DNA of 64,000 nucleotides from Ignelater luminosus (GCA_011009095.1 VTPC01091261.1:447906-511905), one strand, 5' to 3'; positions 46,761-58,821 are shown, numbered from the stretch's first letter. Notes: generated by a model not told the origin, from the letters alone. Numbers and translations are program-made.

Positions 46761-49594
46761 GGAAGTTTACTGGAAATTCGACGATGAATTATTTTAGAGT
46801 AAGAAATGTTTTAATTATAATAACGTTTCGCCTGTACTCTTGTAATCTTTCATATACGTCAATTAATTTAGTATTTATTTAAGTTAGGGCAGTATTATAA
46901 ACATTTTCCGAGAAAAGATGTAGAGTTTTATTAGACTGTAGATGAAAGATCTTTGGTATCCAATCTATTTACATTGGAGACTACCACGAGGATATAGACG
47001 CAAATATGTCTGGAGAATATTTACAACAAAAATCCTATCACTTTGCTTACAGAACTTCTTCCATTGAAACTGCTATTACAAAGAGAAACTTAGATAGAGC
47101 CCCAGAAAGAATACAATTCATACATCTTTTCGACTGTAAGTGTTTCTTAAAAGGGTATCTTAAGATAATGGTGACTAATGTGGGTCTGTTAAGCAGGCTA
47201 AAAAAGCTTTTAAATCAGATCTAGACATATGTCAAAATTATGGGTTTTTAAGGCAACGAGAATAAACTTGCAAAGAGTTTGTGGAAGACGTCATTGTATC
47301 AGAAAATTCAAGCACTAGAAGCATGTTTTACTTGCTGATTAAAATACTCTTAACTTGACCTGAGCGGTTTCATGATTTCTTCTCTTTACAGATACGATTC
47401 ATGATGAAAAAGTCCCTTTAAGGTATCTAAACAGTAATACTTTCTAGAATGTAAAAAATAATATTATACTATTCTAAATCATTTAAATATCTTTTTTAAA
47501 AACTCTCGACTTATTGTGAGTTCCATATTTCTTGATTTATAGTGGCACTGAAAAGTTTTATTTTCTAAAATCAGTAATAACGCCGTTTTTACGATTGTTT
47601 GAATGAAATAAATTAAATTATTATGCCTTCTAAACCGTAAGGTTTTATATGCCAGTTCAATTTTTACTGTTCTTTCATCGACACTCATGTAATTAAGCAG
47701 AAAAGTAAATTAAAATCGAATCTGGTGTTTTATATCTTATTGATATTGATGTTAATGTATTTCTATCAAATGGCAGTAAAAGGAATTTTAAGCTTGTATA
47801 AATTATTGGAAAGAAGGAACCACACAACGAGACTACAATTCAATATAAAATAATTAACATACATAATTTGACAACTTATTGTATTCTTTACTTAAACTTA
47901 CTTTGTGTAACTTCATGTTAATAAAAAATTATAATAATTAAAATAAAACTAATTAATAACTGAAATTGTGTTTTACTTAATTATTATAATTCTACTTGTT
48001 TTACTGATTATATTCATTATCATTTACTATTACATAAATAATGCTTTTCATATAAATTTGATAATAGCGACAGATTTTCCTATATAATATGGAATTAAAG
48101 ATCAAAATAAAATAATCCAACTGATAAGAGGTGGATAAAGTTATAATACAAGCTATGATTATTTAAGTGCTGTTTCTAAAACAAATTTAATTTTATTGTT
48201 AAATTTATAGGTAAAATTCATTATATTTTTGTTACTATTTTAAGATCAAATCAAACAGAGCGTTTTCATCATAATTCTGAAAGTAACACAGTATTCTAAA
48301 GAAATATAAACATTATTATTTATTGATGATAATAGTAAACGAATCCCTTTAGCACATATATAGATTTGTTTAAACAGTTCATTACAGAAAATTTTCAACA
48401 TTAATTCAAAGTTTACTTATTCAAGGCTTAACTTTAAAAACTTCAGTCTTTAATTATAAGTTAGTAAAAATATCCTGGTCGAAGAATGCGAATACTTTCA
48501 GATCAAACAGTATCATTAAATCTCACTATAATTTATAATTTAGGATTGGAGGAATTAAAACTAATTGGTAGGTCATGAGTTTTTTTATTGCCACTTTTCT
48601 CCTTTTATAAAAAACGGTTTTTTAAATTTCAATGGCTTAAAATTAAGTAATGACAAGCAACATGTAGATATAGGGCAATTTATGGTGAAGGTATATATCC
48701 GTTTGCCAAATCTCATTCAATTAAGTCGTTTTATCACATCTGACAATCATATGTGGCTGTAATAATATATCCATGTCTAACTATTCAGATCCGATCTATC
48801 AGTATGTTGAAGCTTAAAATATTACAAATTTCAAAGTCATTTTTCTTTATATCATTAACATATTGACAAATTCGCAGCACTTTCTAAACAGTAAACTGTA
48901 GCTAACGTCATCGTTACTACCATAAAAGGTAAAAGAATGTAGGAAAATCTATAGAATAGTAGTTTGATTTTAGTATTATCATTTTTTGTTCAATTACTTA
49001 TATGTTTTTAATATACTTATTAGAATGTCCTTATAATGCCATTGCATACATACCAAATTGACACTTGAGTCATTAGGAATGCGTTTTTAGTTACGTAAAC
49101 GGTTTTGACATACAGATAGTAGAACTGCCCAAGTATCACAAACAAAAACAATAAGGAAAATAAAAATTAGATGATGGAAATTTTTAAGTGCATTTAGATA
49201 AACAAATTTTGTGTGCATGGTGTGGAAGTCAGAGGTATAAATTGAGCTGCCCTACGTGTCCATCTTTTCATATTTTTTTGAAAACCATTGTCAATAGTTC
49301 AGCACTATCTGCAAAGAAAGGCGGTTTTCTAATGTTTTAATGTTTTTCACATATTTAAAAATAATTGTTGAAAGTAATTGGACAGGTGATTTGAAGATTT
49401 TGCATTTTTGTAGTTGTTGCAAATGCAATCTATCACTGCATTAATCATCTATAGCAAATGTACGTTTGTTTAGTTTATACTAGAAAGCCAGACACTTTCC
49501 TCACCTGCCTTCCATTCAAAGAGATTGTAGCAAATAATCGTTTCCCTCCTAAACCATAATTCTAACTTTTCCACTTGCATTCAGAAAGCATCAG
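46761..49594. other. AT-rich stretch with no recognised feature
   Basis: A plus-strand frame at 47006-47224 starts at ATG (MSGEYLQQKSYHFAYRTSSI) but is not recognised. A CAWCG...SCPTC-like peptide near 49215-49255 is too short to interpret. Confidence 0.35.
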
Positions 49595-49750
49595 TTGTAT
49601 TTCGGAAAGTATCAATTGTACTTCACATTAGTCAATTGTATTTATTTCAGATATCAATGATTGTATTTCAAATTACTCAATTATATTTTAGAATAGATCA
49701 ATTGTGTCAATAGTATTTTAAATATTTCAAAATATTTTATTTTATTTTAA
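49595..49750 (+). repeat. Degenerate direct repeats of ~21-bp unit
   Basis: About six imperfect units resembling ATCAATTGTATTTCAAATTA occur in the same orientation. They share TCAA and TTTCAAATT words with the inverted arrays near 9 kb, but relatedness is not proven. Confidence 0.5.
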
Positions 49751-49785
49751 ACATTTTTTTTTTGAAGTACATATGTATAAGTATA

Positions 49786-50370
49786 CAGTGTGTCCAAGAT
49801 AAGGGTGCACAGCATGGGGATCTTGGAAACGATAAGAGATATAGCATCGGTTAAATGGGATGAAAGTTGGTATTTGTAGGACCTTTTTATTGGCGTTTGC
49901 TAAATCTAGATATCTTGGATAGTTTCTGAGATATTTAAAAAAAAGTAGATTTCTCGATTTTCGTTATTTTTTCTTTCCTTTATTTGAAGAGATATCGGAA
50001 AGCTAAAACCACTTTTTTATTGCCACTTTTTGTTCTCTATTAAAATACGCTAACAAAATTCCTGTGCAACGTTTCGGTTTCGACTAACCATCATCAACCT
50101 CATTTTTTTAAATAGGCAGAAAAACAATTGAAAATTTTTTTGAATAGCTCTTGTCACGATTCTAATGATGTAAATATGATAGGGTTATTTTGATTTCTTA
50201 TGCTATAAACTAATGCATTCTGCAGTACCCTGGCCTGAACGATCACCTGATCTAACACCGTTAGATATCTTTCTTCTGGAGTTATGTCGAGAATCCTGTG
50301 CTCAACCAAAATTTTGGAGATGAATAGCAATTATTACAGTTTATCACAGCAGCGTTTAACACAACAAAAT
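49786..50370 (+). mobile_element. IS630-like element remnant
   Basis: TA|CAGTGTGTCCAAGATAAGG at 49784-49804 looks like a mariner-type end. Near 50217-50275 the plus strand reads VPWPERSPDLTPLDIFLLEL, the last catalytic motif region of IS630-like transposases (WPARSPDLTPLDFFLWG). Everything between is decayed. A possible right end, read inward from 51220 (CTGTGGTACACAGCAT), would place the following mariner fragment inside this element; the match is weak. Confidence 0.5.
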
Positions 50371-50399
50371 CAAAACCAACATAAAAAAAGGCATTCGAC

Positions 50400-51046
50400 T
50401 GCAAATATCGCAGAGTCGTTTGGATCGTCTCAACAAGAATAGGAAGGATTTTTGCGGTAATTTGTAACTATGGACGAAACTTGGATTCATCACCATATAC
50501 CGGAGACAAAACAGTAGTCGAAACAATGAACAGAAGCTGGTTGTTCAGCGCCGAAGAAGGCTACGTCGGTGTCATCAGCTGGTAAGGTTGTGTTGTCGGT
50601 ATTCTCGAACTCAAGCGGAATACTTTTGATTGATTACTTGGAAAGGGGTTAAATCGTTACTGGAGGATACCATTCAAGCTTTCTAGACAATTTAGATAAA
50701 AATATCAAAGCAAAAAGACCTGGTTTATCGGAAAAGAAGGTGCTTTATCACCAGGACAATGCCCCTCCTCACAAAAGTGCAATTGCAATGGATAAATTAG
50801 GCGAATTGTTGTATGAATTCTTAGAACATTCGCCCTATTCTCCGGATTTAGCACCGTCAGAATTTCACCTTCTTCCAAATTTAAAGAATCTATGGCTGGA
50901 AGGCATTTCAAGACAAACGAAGAGATTATTGCAGCGGTGAACACCTATTTCAAGGAGCTTCCGAAAGATCATTAGAAGAAAGGGGTAGAACTACTAGAAA
51001 AACGTTGGACCAAGTGTATTACTGTTTTAGGAGATTATGTTGAAAA
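50400..51046 (+). pseudogene. Mariner transposase pseudogene, C-terminal two-thirds
   Basis: The first catalytic motif reads FVTMDETWIHHHIPETKQ (50461-50513). It is followed by APKKATSVSSAGKVVLSVFS, ILLIDYLERG and FLDNLDKNIKAKRPGLSEKK. The second motif is VLYHQDNAPPHKSAIAMDKL (50739-50798). The third region reads YSPDLAPSEFHLLPNLK, where the final catalytic Asp is replaced by Glu. A tail similar to EAYF...KDW...GIEKLEKRW continues in another frame to a stop near 51046. At least four stops or frameshifts are present and the N-terminal DNA-binding part is missing. The family is the SETMAR-like mariners common in insects. Confidence 0.82.
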
Positions 51047-51504
51047 ATAAAATGACTTTTACGATAGTAAATATGTTCTTTCATTTTCATCCCATGAACT
51101 ATTTCGTCATTTTCAGATGCCATGTTAAACCGAGATCACCATTACATATCCAGTTTTTCGTTACACTTTCATTTGTTCCAAAAAAATACATTTGATTATT
51201 ATAAATGCTGTGTACCACAGTATACTCGTTTATTAGTGGGATATACCAATATCTGGTGTATGTAAAGTGATTTTTGATACCTAAGTACCTTAAGTACTAG
51301 TTCGAATACATTTTTTACCTGAAACCATATGAAGTCTTCTGTTGATCTCTAAGGTCTTTTAACAGGTATCACAATAAAAATCATGAGTATTATCATTAAT
51401 CTAAAAAATTATCAAATATGGTAATTTAGGATTACTTGAACAGTTTTTATCATTAAAATAATATTAATTTTTCCTAAAAGATATAGAAAATATTTATTCT
51501 GGAA

Positions 51505-51575
51505 CATGGAGCGTGACTAAGATATCGGCAGAGAACGCAGATGGTCACAAGTTCGAATCCTATTTTTTTTCTGTA
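51505..51575 (+). repeat. tRNA-like SINE head or tRNA pseudogene
   Basis: GTGACTAAGATATCGGCAGA is followed after about 15 bases by a perfect B box in CAAGTTCGAATCC (51549-51561), then a T-run. The last T-run could terminate RNA polymerase III. The A-box side is poor and no cloverleaf closes. Confidence 0.4.
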
Positions 51576-51980
51576 TGTATTTAAAAGCTAAGTAATATTT
51601 TATTTATAACTGTAGAATAACATGTTCATTATTGAATTTGTTTTTCTCTAACAGTCGCATATAAAATACCATACATGACTCGCACGTAATGGATTTTTTA
51701 TTTCATCCTCATGTAAAAGAATAGCCATTACACGCTTGTTAAATAATATATTATTAATGTCAAACTTGATAAGTTTTAATTTATTATTCTTGACATGAAT
51801 TAGCATTTGCTTGCCGTACTTTAAATAAAATATAAAATTGTGATCGGTTATACAACATAATGCCGTTTGTAAGAGGCATTGATTATAGGCAAGATGTGAC
51901 TGTAAATGTAATATAAATAGCTCTGTTCATTTGCTCGATTCTAATTTATACTTTTAGAGACTGATTTATAAGGGATATTT
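51576..51980. other. AT-rich flank of the second piggyBac copy
   Basis: It probably includes the element's 5' end, but no terminal repeat beside a TTAA could be singled out. Confidence 0.3.
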
Positions 51981-53480
51981 ATGCTACCTAAAAAAAAGGA
52001 AAACATTTTCAAATCGACCAACGAAGCGACAAAAAATCATATTGAAAAAATTTGACAGTATTGAGAGAGGATGAAAATGAAGAAAATAATAAAAAGATTT
52101 CGGAAGACAGAAGAATTTTATCAACATATTGTTTGGAATGCTGTTGATAGTGAAAAAATTTCAAGATTTAATTTTTTAATGAACAAAGTAGTTGTAAAAG
52201 ATGACATTATCCAAAAGCATGCTAATAAAGAACCTGTTGATTTTTTTGAAATGTTTATAGACAATTATCTTGTTAATTTAATGACGGAAGAAACAAATCG
52301 CTATGCTTTACAATATCAGTAGAAAATCACTGCCTTACCAAGTGCTCGTATAAATGATTGGCAACACACAAAAATCAGGATGAGATAAAAAAGTTTTTAG
52401 GTATAATACTGTAGATGGGCTTATGTAGATATCCCAAAGTTAGAGATTATTGATCTGCAAATGATATATATTCTAACAAAGTAAAGTGTCTTATGTCAAG
52501 GAATCGATTTGAGTTGTTAGTAAGAATGTGGCACTTCTGTGATGACCAATCAGAACGATCTCCTGATGATATATTATATAAAGTCATTCCGCTGATAAAT
52601 TATCTTCTAGCAAAGTATCAAGATGTATTAATTCCAGGAACAAATCTATGTAGAGATGAAACTCTGCTTTCTCTCAGGGGACGCTTATTGTTTAAGCAAT
52701 ACATACAGAACAAAAAACATAAGCTTGGAATAAAGCTTTATAAATTATGTTTAGATTGTGGTTACACTTATAATATTAAGGCGTACTGTGGGAAAAATAG
52801 GCAAACTGAGAATAACATCTCAGCGCCAACGAAAATAGTTTTAGAGTTTGCAGATTCCTTATTAGACGAAAGACTACTGTTTATACTGATAACTAAGTGT
52901 GGAACTAGCTCATAAGCTGCATAAAAGAAAAACTTATTTAGTAGGAACTCTCAGAAGTATCAGAAGAAGAAATTATTTCAAAACAAATTAAGAAAGGGGA
53001 ACAAATAAGTCTACAAAGCAGTACTGGTTGTACAGTCTTAAAATGGAAAGATAAACGGGATGTGTTCTCCTAAGCACTAAACATGACGACTCGAGAATTA
53101 AAGTCCACAGAAGAAAAGAAGAAAATTTTACAAAGCCCCAAATCGTTGTTGATTACAATAAAGCCAAATCTTTTATCGACGTTTTCGATCAACTAAAAGC
53201 ATATTTAACCTGTCTCAGGAAAAGTATCAAACGGTACCGAAAACTTGCAGTTGAACTTATAACCGGTACGACATTAGTGAACGCTTATAGGGTACTACAA
53301 ACAATTACTAAGAAAAAATTACACAATTTAAAGAAGAAATAGTTGAGAAATTATTGAATCTTAGAGGAGCAAGAAAGAAAGTTACATTCTAACATAAATA
53401 GACACCACAAAGAAATGCAAAAATTGCCATGAAAAATTAACACAGAATCCAATTCTAAAACTGCCCTCTTAAAAGTAAAG
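51981..53480 (+). pseudogene. Second piggyBac-type (PGBD4-like) transposase pseudogene
   Basis: An N-terminal stretch (PVDFFEMFIDNYLVNLMTEE, then TNRYALQYQ) leads to MSRNRFELLVRMWHFCDDQS at 52493. Next come KYQDVLIPGTNLCRDETLLS (first catalytic Asp region), LRGRLLFKQYIQNKKHKLGI and KLYKLCLDCGYTYNIKAYCG. The second Asp region survives only across frames: a TDN word near 52889 and SVELAHKLHKRKTYLVGTLR near 52897-52956. The third is seen as DYNKAKSFIDVFDQLKAY (53151-53204), followed by CLRKSIKRYRKLAVELITGT. A Cys pair (CKNCHEKL) near 53415 fits the C-terminal zinc-binding tail. The pieces and order are those of PGBD4-like transposases. At least six stops or frameshifts are present. This family differs from the piggyBac at 6.3-8.7 kb. 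Confidence 0.85.
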
Positions 53481-54473
53481 CAGACAAGTTTTGTGCGTGT
53501 AACTGTGTAGAGTGTAACAAATTTCTGTCGTCTTTATTTTTTGAAGTTCATAAATGTTATCCACTATAAAATTCATTGCCATGTTTTATTCAATTACAGT
53601 TTTATCATAGTACTATTTTAAGTTTATTTTTTAAGTGTTTCACATTTGGTTTTAATATGTATTTAGTTTTCGAATTAAGTTCTAGTAATTTATTCTTGTG
53701 TTTCCTATAGAAAATAATATAATATAAAAACGTAATACATATGTATTTTAATATAATTATTAGTTTTTTTAATTCTTAAAACAAATATCGTACGCGAAGG
53801 CCAATTTTTAGTACTATGGGCCATACTGAATCAATATCTATACATTAATTACCTCAGAACAGTTAAGTAGGCAACTTATTCAGCTTCGAATACACATTAT
53901 TAATAAATCACATTTAATGCACTTGGTCCCCGAGGAAAATGCAAGAATGCATTAGATCTGATGCACTTGGCTTTCAACGTGTGTATGCATTTGAACAGAA
54001 TAAAACCAATTCAATCTTACGAAAAACAGCATACCTTCTCCCAAGATAATTTAAAACTACTACATGCTATATCAACATAGTTAAAAGATATAAATTATTA
54101 CTCCTAGAAACGTTAGAAATAGAAAAACTCAAAAAAAAAGATAACAAATATATACCAGTGCCTTAATGATCAAATACAAATGCACTTTACTCTTATTTTC
54201 CAACATTTTTATACAGACCCAATCACTTAATTTATATACCCAGTGATTCTTAACTTAAAGCATAGTAGAGGGGCATAAAAGCAACCGATCTACATTAAAT
54301 TGCAAGAACAAAAGTCGTATAGTTTTAGAGTTGGAATAACTGGGTACCCTGTTTGAGAACTTCTACACATAACCGCATTTTGTAATGCAATAATTTAAAG
54401 ACTAGTCTACCCTTGACTTGAAGCATTTACCACAGTCTAAACAATCAACCCTGCATGGCCTACAGCTACTATA
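53481..54473. other. AT-rich stretch with no recognised feature
   Basis: Around 53915-53995 the word TGCACTTGG and ATGCATTAG occur twice each. Nothing else stands out. Confidence 0.35.
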
Positions 54474-54475
54474 TA

Positions 54476-55797
54476 CGAGGTCTGTTCAAAAAGTATCGCG
54501 AATTTTGTGTTTTTTCAAAAATTATTTATTTATTCATGAATATCTATTTTGTCTTCTTCAAAGTAATCCCCATCAGATATTATACACTTGTGCCAACGTT
54601 TTTTCCAATCCTCGAAGCACTTCAAAAAATCATTTTTTGTGATCTTGTTCAGCTCCTCCTTCGATGCCGTCTTTATCTCCTCAATCGTAGCGTAGCGTCG
54701 TCCTTTCATGGGCCTCTTCAGTTTCGGGAACAAGAAAAAGTCACAGGGGGCCAGGTCTGGGGAATACGGTGGCTGCGGCATCATTAGTGTGTTGTTGTTG
54801 GCCAAAACTTCGCGCACAAGCAACGATGTGTGAGCAGGGGCATTATCATGGTGCAAAAGCCAATTTTTGTTCTTCCACAAATCCGGGCGTTTTTGGCGGA
54901 TTGCTTCGCGCAAACTGCGCATAACTTGCAGGTAATATTCTTTATTGACCGTTCTACCCTGTGGCAAGAACTCATGATGCACCACGCCCCTGCAATCGAA
55001 GAAAACTGTAAGCAAAACCTTCACATTAGACCGAACTTGGCGCGATTTTTTCGGTCTTGGCTCGTGCGGCAGCTTCCATTGGGATGATTGAGCTTTGGTT
55101 TCCACGTCATAACCATAAACCCATGATTCGTCACCAGTTATGACCCTCTGGAGCAAATTTGGGTCGTCGCGGACAGAGTCCAACAGCTCCTTAGCAATGT
55201 TAATGCGATGCTGTTTTTGGTCGAAATTGAGCAATTTTGGTACGAATTTCGCGGCGATCCGTCTCATGCCCAAATCATTGGTAAAAATCGAATGGCACGA
55301 GCCAATCGATATGTTTAGGTCCTCAGCAACTCCTCTAACGGTGATTCGACGATTGGCCATTACTATTTTCTTCACTTCATCAATGTTTTCCTCTGTTGTT
55401 GACATGCTCGGGCGTCCGGCACGCTCTTCGTCGTTCACATCTTCTCGGCCCTCTGGGAACATTTTGTACCACCGATAAACGTTGCTTCGGTCCAAGGTAG
55501 CTTTACCATATGCCACAGTCAACATTCGGAATGCGTCCGCGCATTTAATTTTGTTTTTCACACAAAATTTGATACAGATTCTTTGATCAATTTTTTAGAA
55601 TAGGCAAAAATCGAAGACGAGCCAAAACACGTCCAAGCAAAACAGCTGTCAAAAATTAACTGAATATTCAAAATGGCCGAACTTGTCGGCATAAATGAGG
55701 GACATGAGTACCAACATAACGCCACAAAAAAATCGAAAATCTAATATACCTAACCCGCGGAAATTCAAAATTCGCGATACTTTTTGAACAGACCTCG
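54476..55797 (-). mobile_element. Nearly intact mariner element with perfect 32-bp inverted ends
   Basis: The ends at 54476-54507 and 55766-55797 are perfect inverted repeats over 32 bp, beginning CGAGGTCTGTTCAAAAAGTA. TA duplications lie outside at 54474-54475 and 55798-55799. The 1322-bp length is normal for mariner. One unbroken transposase frame occupies most of the minus strand. Identical ends and an open frame mean a recent insertion compared with every other element here. Confidence 0.96.
54530..55561 (-). CDS. Mariner transposase, D,D34D, 343 codons
   Basis: The protein would cut and rejoin mariner ends. It has an N-terminal helix-turn-helix part (CADAFRMLTVAYGKATLDRS, then NVYRWYKMF) and a second HTH around residues 65-95 (RRITVRGVAEDLNISIGSCH). 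FVPKLL at 106-111 stands where mariners have WVPHEL. The catalytic triad is complete: D144 in ITGDESWVYGYD, D239 in LLHHDNAPAHTS and D274 in SPDLAPCDFFLF, with 34 residues between the last two. There is no stop or frameshift. The frame given begins at GTG. Eleven further in-frame codons upstream (KIDQRICIKFC) match the family but follow a TAA, with no ATG before them. The first ATG in frame is codon 13. So the start appears lost, and activity is doubtful despite the intact core. The family is the one often annotated as FLJ37770-like or GVQW3-like. Confidence 0.93.
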   Translation of the reverse strand: MKNKIKCADAFRMLTVAYGKATLDRSNVYRWYKMFPEGREDVNDEERAGRPSMSTTEENIDEVKKIVMANRRITVRGVAEDLNISIGSCHSIFTNDLGMRRIAAKFVPKLLNFDQKQHRINIAKELLDSVRDDPNLLQRVITGDESWVYGYDVETKAQSSQWKLPHEPRPKKSRQVRSNVKVLLTVFFDCRGVVHHEFLPQGRTVNKEYYLQVMRSLREAIRQKRPDLWKNKNWLLHHDNAPAHTSLLVREVLANNNTLMMPQPPYSPDLAPCDFFLFPKLKRPMKGRRYATIEEIKTASKEELNKITKNDFLKCFEDWKKRWHKCIISDGDYFEEDKIDIHE

Positions 55798-55896
55798 TAT
55801 AAGTATAAATCAAATTGCAATACACAGATAACTTTGTTTATTAATTTGAGAATCAAACAAGTTAAAAACATTAATTATTAGAAGGCTGTAACAAAT

Positions 55897-57372
55897 TTAA
55901 ATTATGTTTAATAAATTTGAAAAAATGGTAAAGAAAAAACAATAATTATAATAATAACTGTTCAAAATTACGATCTCCACCTTGAACTCATAGTCTAGCA
56001 CGTCGAAAGATGATCTCCCTGCCGAATGCCTTCTGCTGCGTTGTGTATTCTCTACAACAGTTGTTCTTGGGTAGCAATCTGTTATTGATAAACCAATAAT
56101 TTCATATGCCCCCACAAATAAATCTATTGAATTTAAATCCGGCGATCTCGGAGGTTAGATAATCAGGTTGCCATGACCGACCGATCGACCAGGAAAAACG
56201 GTATTTAGATGTTGTTGTACCATTCTATCGTAATGTGAGGGAGCTTTATAATGTAGAAACCACATTTGCTGACGGACATCTAATGAAACATCTTCTAGCA
56301 GTTTTGGAAGTTCGTTTTACAAAAAATTTAAAGACACTCTCTCAATCATTCGGTTGGGCAAGATAAGTAAGCCTATTAGCATACCATTTACAATTTCAGC
56401 AAAAAGAATGACTGAAATCTCTGCTGATAATTGGACCTGTTGATGTGAGGGTTTTCTCCATCCCATCGGCGTAAATTGTGGAAGTTTATGATTCCGTTCT
56501 TGTCAAGGCGGATTTATCACAAGCCAATACATTCATCGAAAAGTTGGCATTCCTCAGATTCTGTTCCAAGAGCCATTCGCAAAATCGAACACAGAGTTTA
56601 TAGTCCCTTGGTGTCAGAGCTTGTACACGCTGCACTTGGTACGAGTACTGTAACTCTTTATGCACAGTGGATTGTGAGGTACTGACTTCCCAATCGGTTG
56701 AGCGAATGCTTAAAGTGGGATCTTTTTTAATTAAATCTATAATTTTATTATCAATAGCTTGCCTACTTGCTTGAGGGCCTTCGTCACGTCCTTGTCATGA
56801 CTCCAGTTCGTCCGAGGTATGTGCTCTTTGAATTAAAGACAGAATCGTTGGATATGTAAAATGCCTTCGATTGGGAAAACATTCTGCATACAATCGTGCA
56901 GCTGTAGCAGCATTTTGTAGTGCTTCGCCGGAAACTGTTATCGTGTCTATAAATTCTTCATTTGTGTACATTATTTAATTCAGCACAAAATAGAAAATCA
57001 TTGAAGATGATTTAATCAATTAAAATGATGAAGATAATGGAATTAAACAAGTAAGTGTTTCCTTTTTTGCAAGCAAGTAAAGCATTTAAAATGACAGAAC
57101 GTCACTCAGACAAGTTTTGTCCAAAGGTCAAAGGCGACTACAAAGTTAGCTACTTTGGAGCCGGAAATGGTCAAAATCAAAGTGGCTAGATGAGGTATGC
57201 CTACTGAATTTGTTAGCAAAAAATTTCAGATATCAAACAGTGGGTCCAATTATTTAAAGTTTTATATCTTCGAAACTATGCATATTTTGTTAATGTAATT
57301 TAACGTAGATCAGCTTCTTTCATGCTCCTCTCTTACCCTTTAAGAGGAAAAAGCAAGTTGAGAATCATCCTG
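55897..57372 (-). mobile_element. IS630-like element, decayed, one end recognised
   Basis: The 5' end on the minus strand is CAGGATGATTCTCAACTTGC, read inward from 57372, with TA outside at 57373-57374. Transposase pieces follow: KKDPTLSIRSTDWEVSTSQC near 56680-56740, then FDFANGSWNRI near 56560-56600. The last catalytic region reads VQQHLNTVFPGRSVGHGNLI and PPRSPDLNSIDLFVGAYEII near 56080-56220. A tail (SITDCYPRTTVVENTQRSRR) ends near 55900. Several stops and frame changes are present. Its 3' end was not found; the young mariner lies just beyond it. Confidence 0.72.
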
Positions 57373-57964
57373 TATACTATTCAAAAATCTGTCCTTTATA
57401 GTAATACCACTATCAACTCATCAATATAACTGTTCCATATCAATCATTGCATTTCAGTTGAATAATAGTTGGTTTAGTTAATAACATGCGATCACTAAAA
57501 TTTCACTTCCCAGTAGGCTATGAAAAAAAAATTCATGTCTTAGGTTAATTCATTCTCAATCGAAATTATCTGTCGAATTGACAGTTTGAATTTGTTTTAA
57601 TGTGTTATTAATAGGTTTTGTAATTTGTATGTTATGTACTGGCCTTGGTTGGCGTGCGTGTGTCTAAGCTACGCCCTACGGAAAAATTTCGTAGCCTACC
57701 GGAAACTAAAATTGTAATGATTACTTACTTTAAATCGTCTAATATAAATTGACAAAAGTAGCATTTGATTTGGAACTATGTATATTCCCTCAAAACATGG
57801 ATGGGGTTTGTACTTCACGCGATAGTTGGAAGTTGAAAACTAACTCGGAAATCGGAAGGTTAATCTCCTGTGATACTTATGTATTTATATCGAATTGACA
57901 AATCATTATTACTAACATGATGAGTTCTTATATTTACATTTTAAAGTTATACAAAGAGAAAATT

Positions 57965-58035
57965 TATTTTTTCTATAAGATTCGAACTCACACCTCTGGC
58001 ACGCTGGACCATCGCTCTGTCACTTGAGCATGTGT
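57965..58035 (-). repeat. tRNA-like SINE head or tRNA pseudogene
   Basis: On the minus strand TGCTCAAGTGACAGAGCGAT resembles an A-box arm. A perfect B-box word lies in GAGTTCGAATCTT (57978-57990). The tail is A-rich. The cloverleaf does not close, so it is probably a SINE. Confidence 0.45.
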
Positions 58036-58527
58036 TGAAGCTGTTTGTGTTTAACAATTCTACACAATTTCATTCAAAGAACACCATTTACTTAGTTTTT
58101 AACTGTGAATCTCAAAGAAATACTTCATAAAAGAATGTCTCTGAGAAACAGTGCATCGAAATGTGGTCTTGGGTATCTTTCTCTTAGTTTTTGGCCTTTC
58201 TACTAAGTATACATGCCAAATTTCATATTCCTTACTTTTCTTGATTTGACTCTACATTCTCTTTGCTACAATTCAAAGATTTCCTAGCGCCACTTGAAGG
58301 AAGGAATTTATTTTTGGTAGTTATTGTACACAGGACTACTATGGTAATGAACATCCCAAATATGGTTTTGATATCTCACAAAATTCCCCACCTCACCCAT
58401 CCCTTACGCACTTTTGCAAAGCCAAACTCAACTTTGGTTAGCTTACGACAACGGCAGGGTATCTCCAAAAACGGTCCTTTTACTGAAATTCCGGGCACCA
58501 AGGTTTAGACAGTTTTTTTTTGGGCTC

Positions 58528-58558
58528 CTCTCCTCCCTTCTTTAACAAGGGAGGAGAG
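58528..58558. repeat. Perfect 12-bp hairpin
   Basis: CTCTCCTCCCTT (58528-58539) and AAGGGAGGAGAG (58547-58558) are perfect complements with a 7-nt loop. It could be the tip of a longer element's terminal repeat, or chance. Confidence 0.6.
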
Positions 58559-58821
58559 ATTGCGCAGGGTACCAAAAGGAAACATTGATAACGGAAAATA
58601 AAGAAACGATTTTCTTTCTTATAAATGCCGTGTTAATTGTAGATTTGTATAAGGCTTGCCGGAAAAAATTATGTAATCGGGTACTTCCGGTGGTGTCAGC
58701 GTTAAACCATTGTCAAATTCGAAAAATTTGTCACTTGTAACTTATAATTCAGTTGCCAGTTCGTACCCAAGCTAACCAGTTCTGTTTACACAGCGCTTTA
58801 AAAAAGTAATTTTGTGAGAAA

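Larger units (their letters stand above)
57375..58821. other. Unassigned interval containing a tRNA-like piece and a hairpin
   Basis: Positions 58140-58600 are less AT-rich and carry no long frame with known motifs. About 58640-58820 is probably the 5' untranslated part of the mariner that follows. Confidence 0.35.

Noticed and set aside
49200-49260. CAWCG...SCPTC peptide resembling a zinc-binding tail
   Set aside because: Too short, no upstream transposase motif, and frame closed on both sides.
54830-55478. Plus-strand frames of 85-112 codons inside the young mariner
   Set aside because: The minus-strand transposase explains the region completely.
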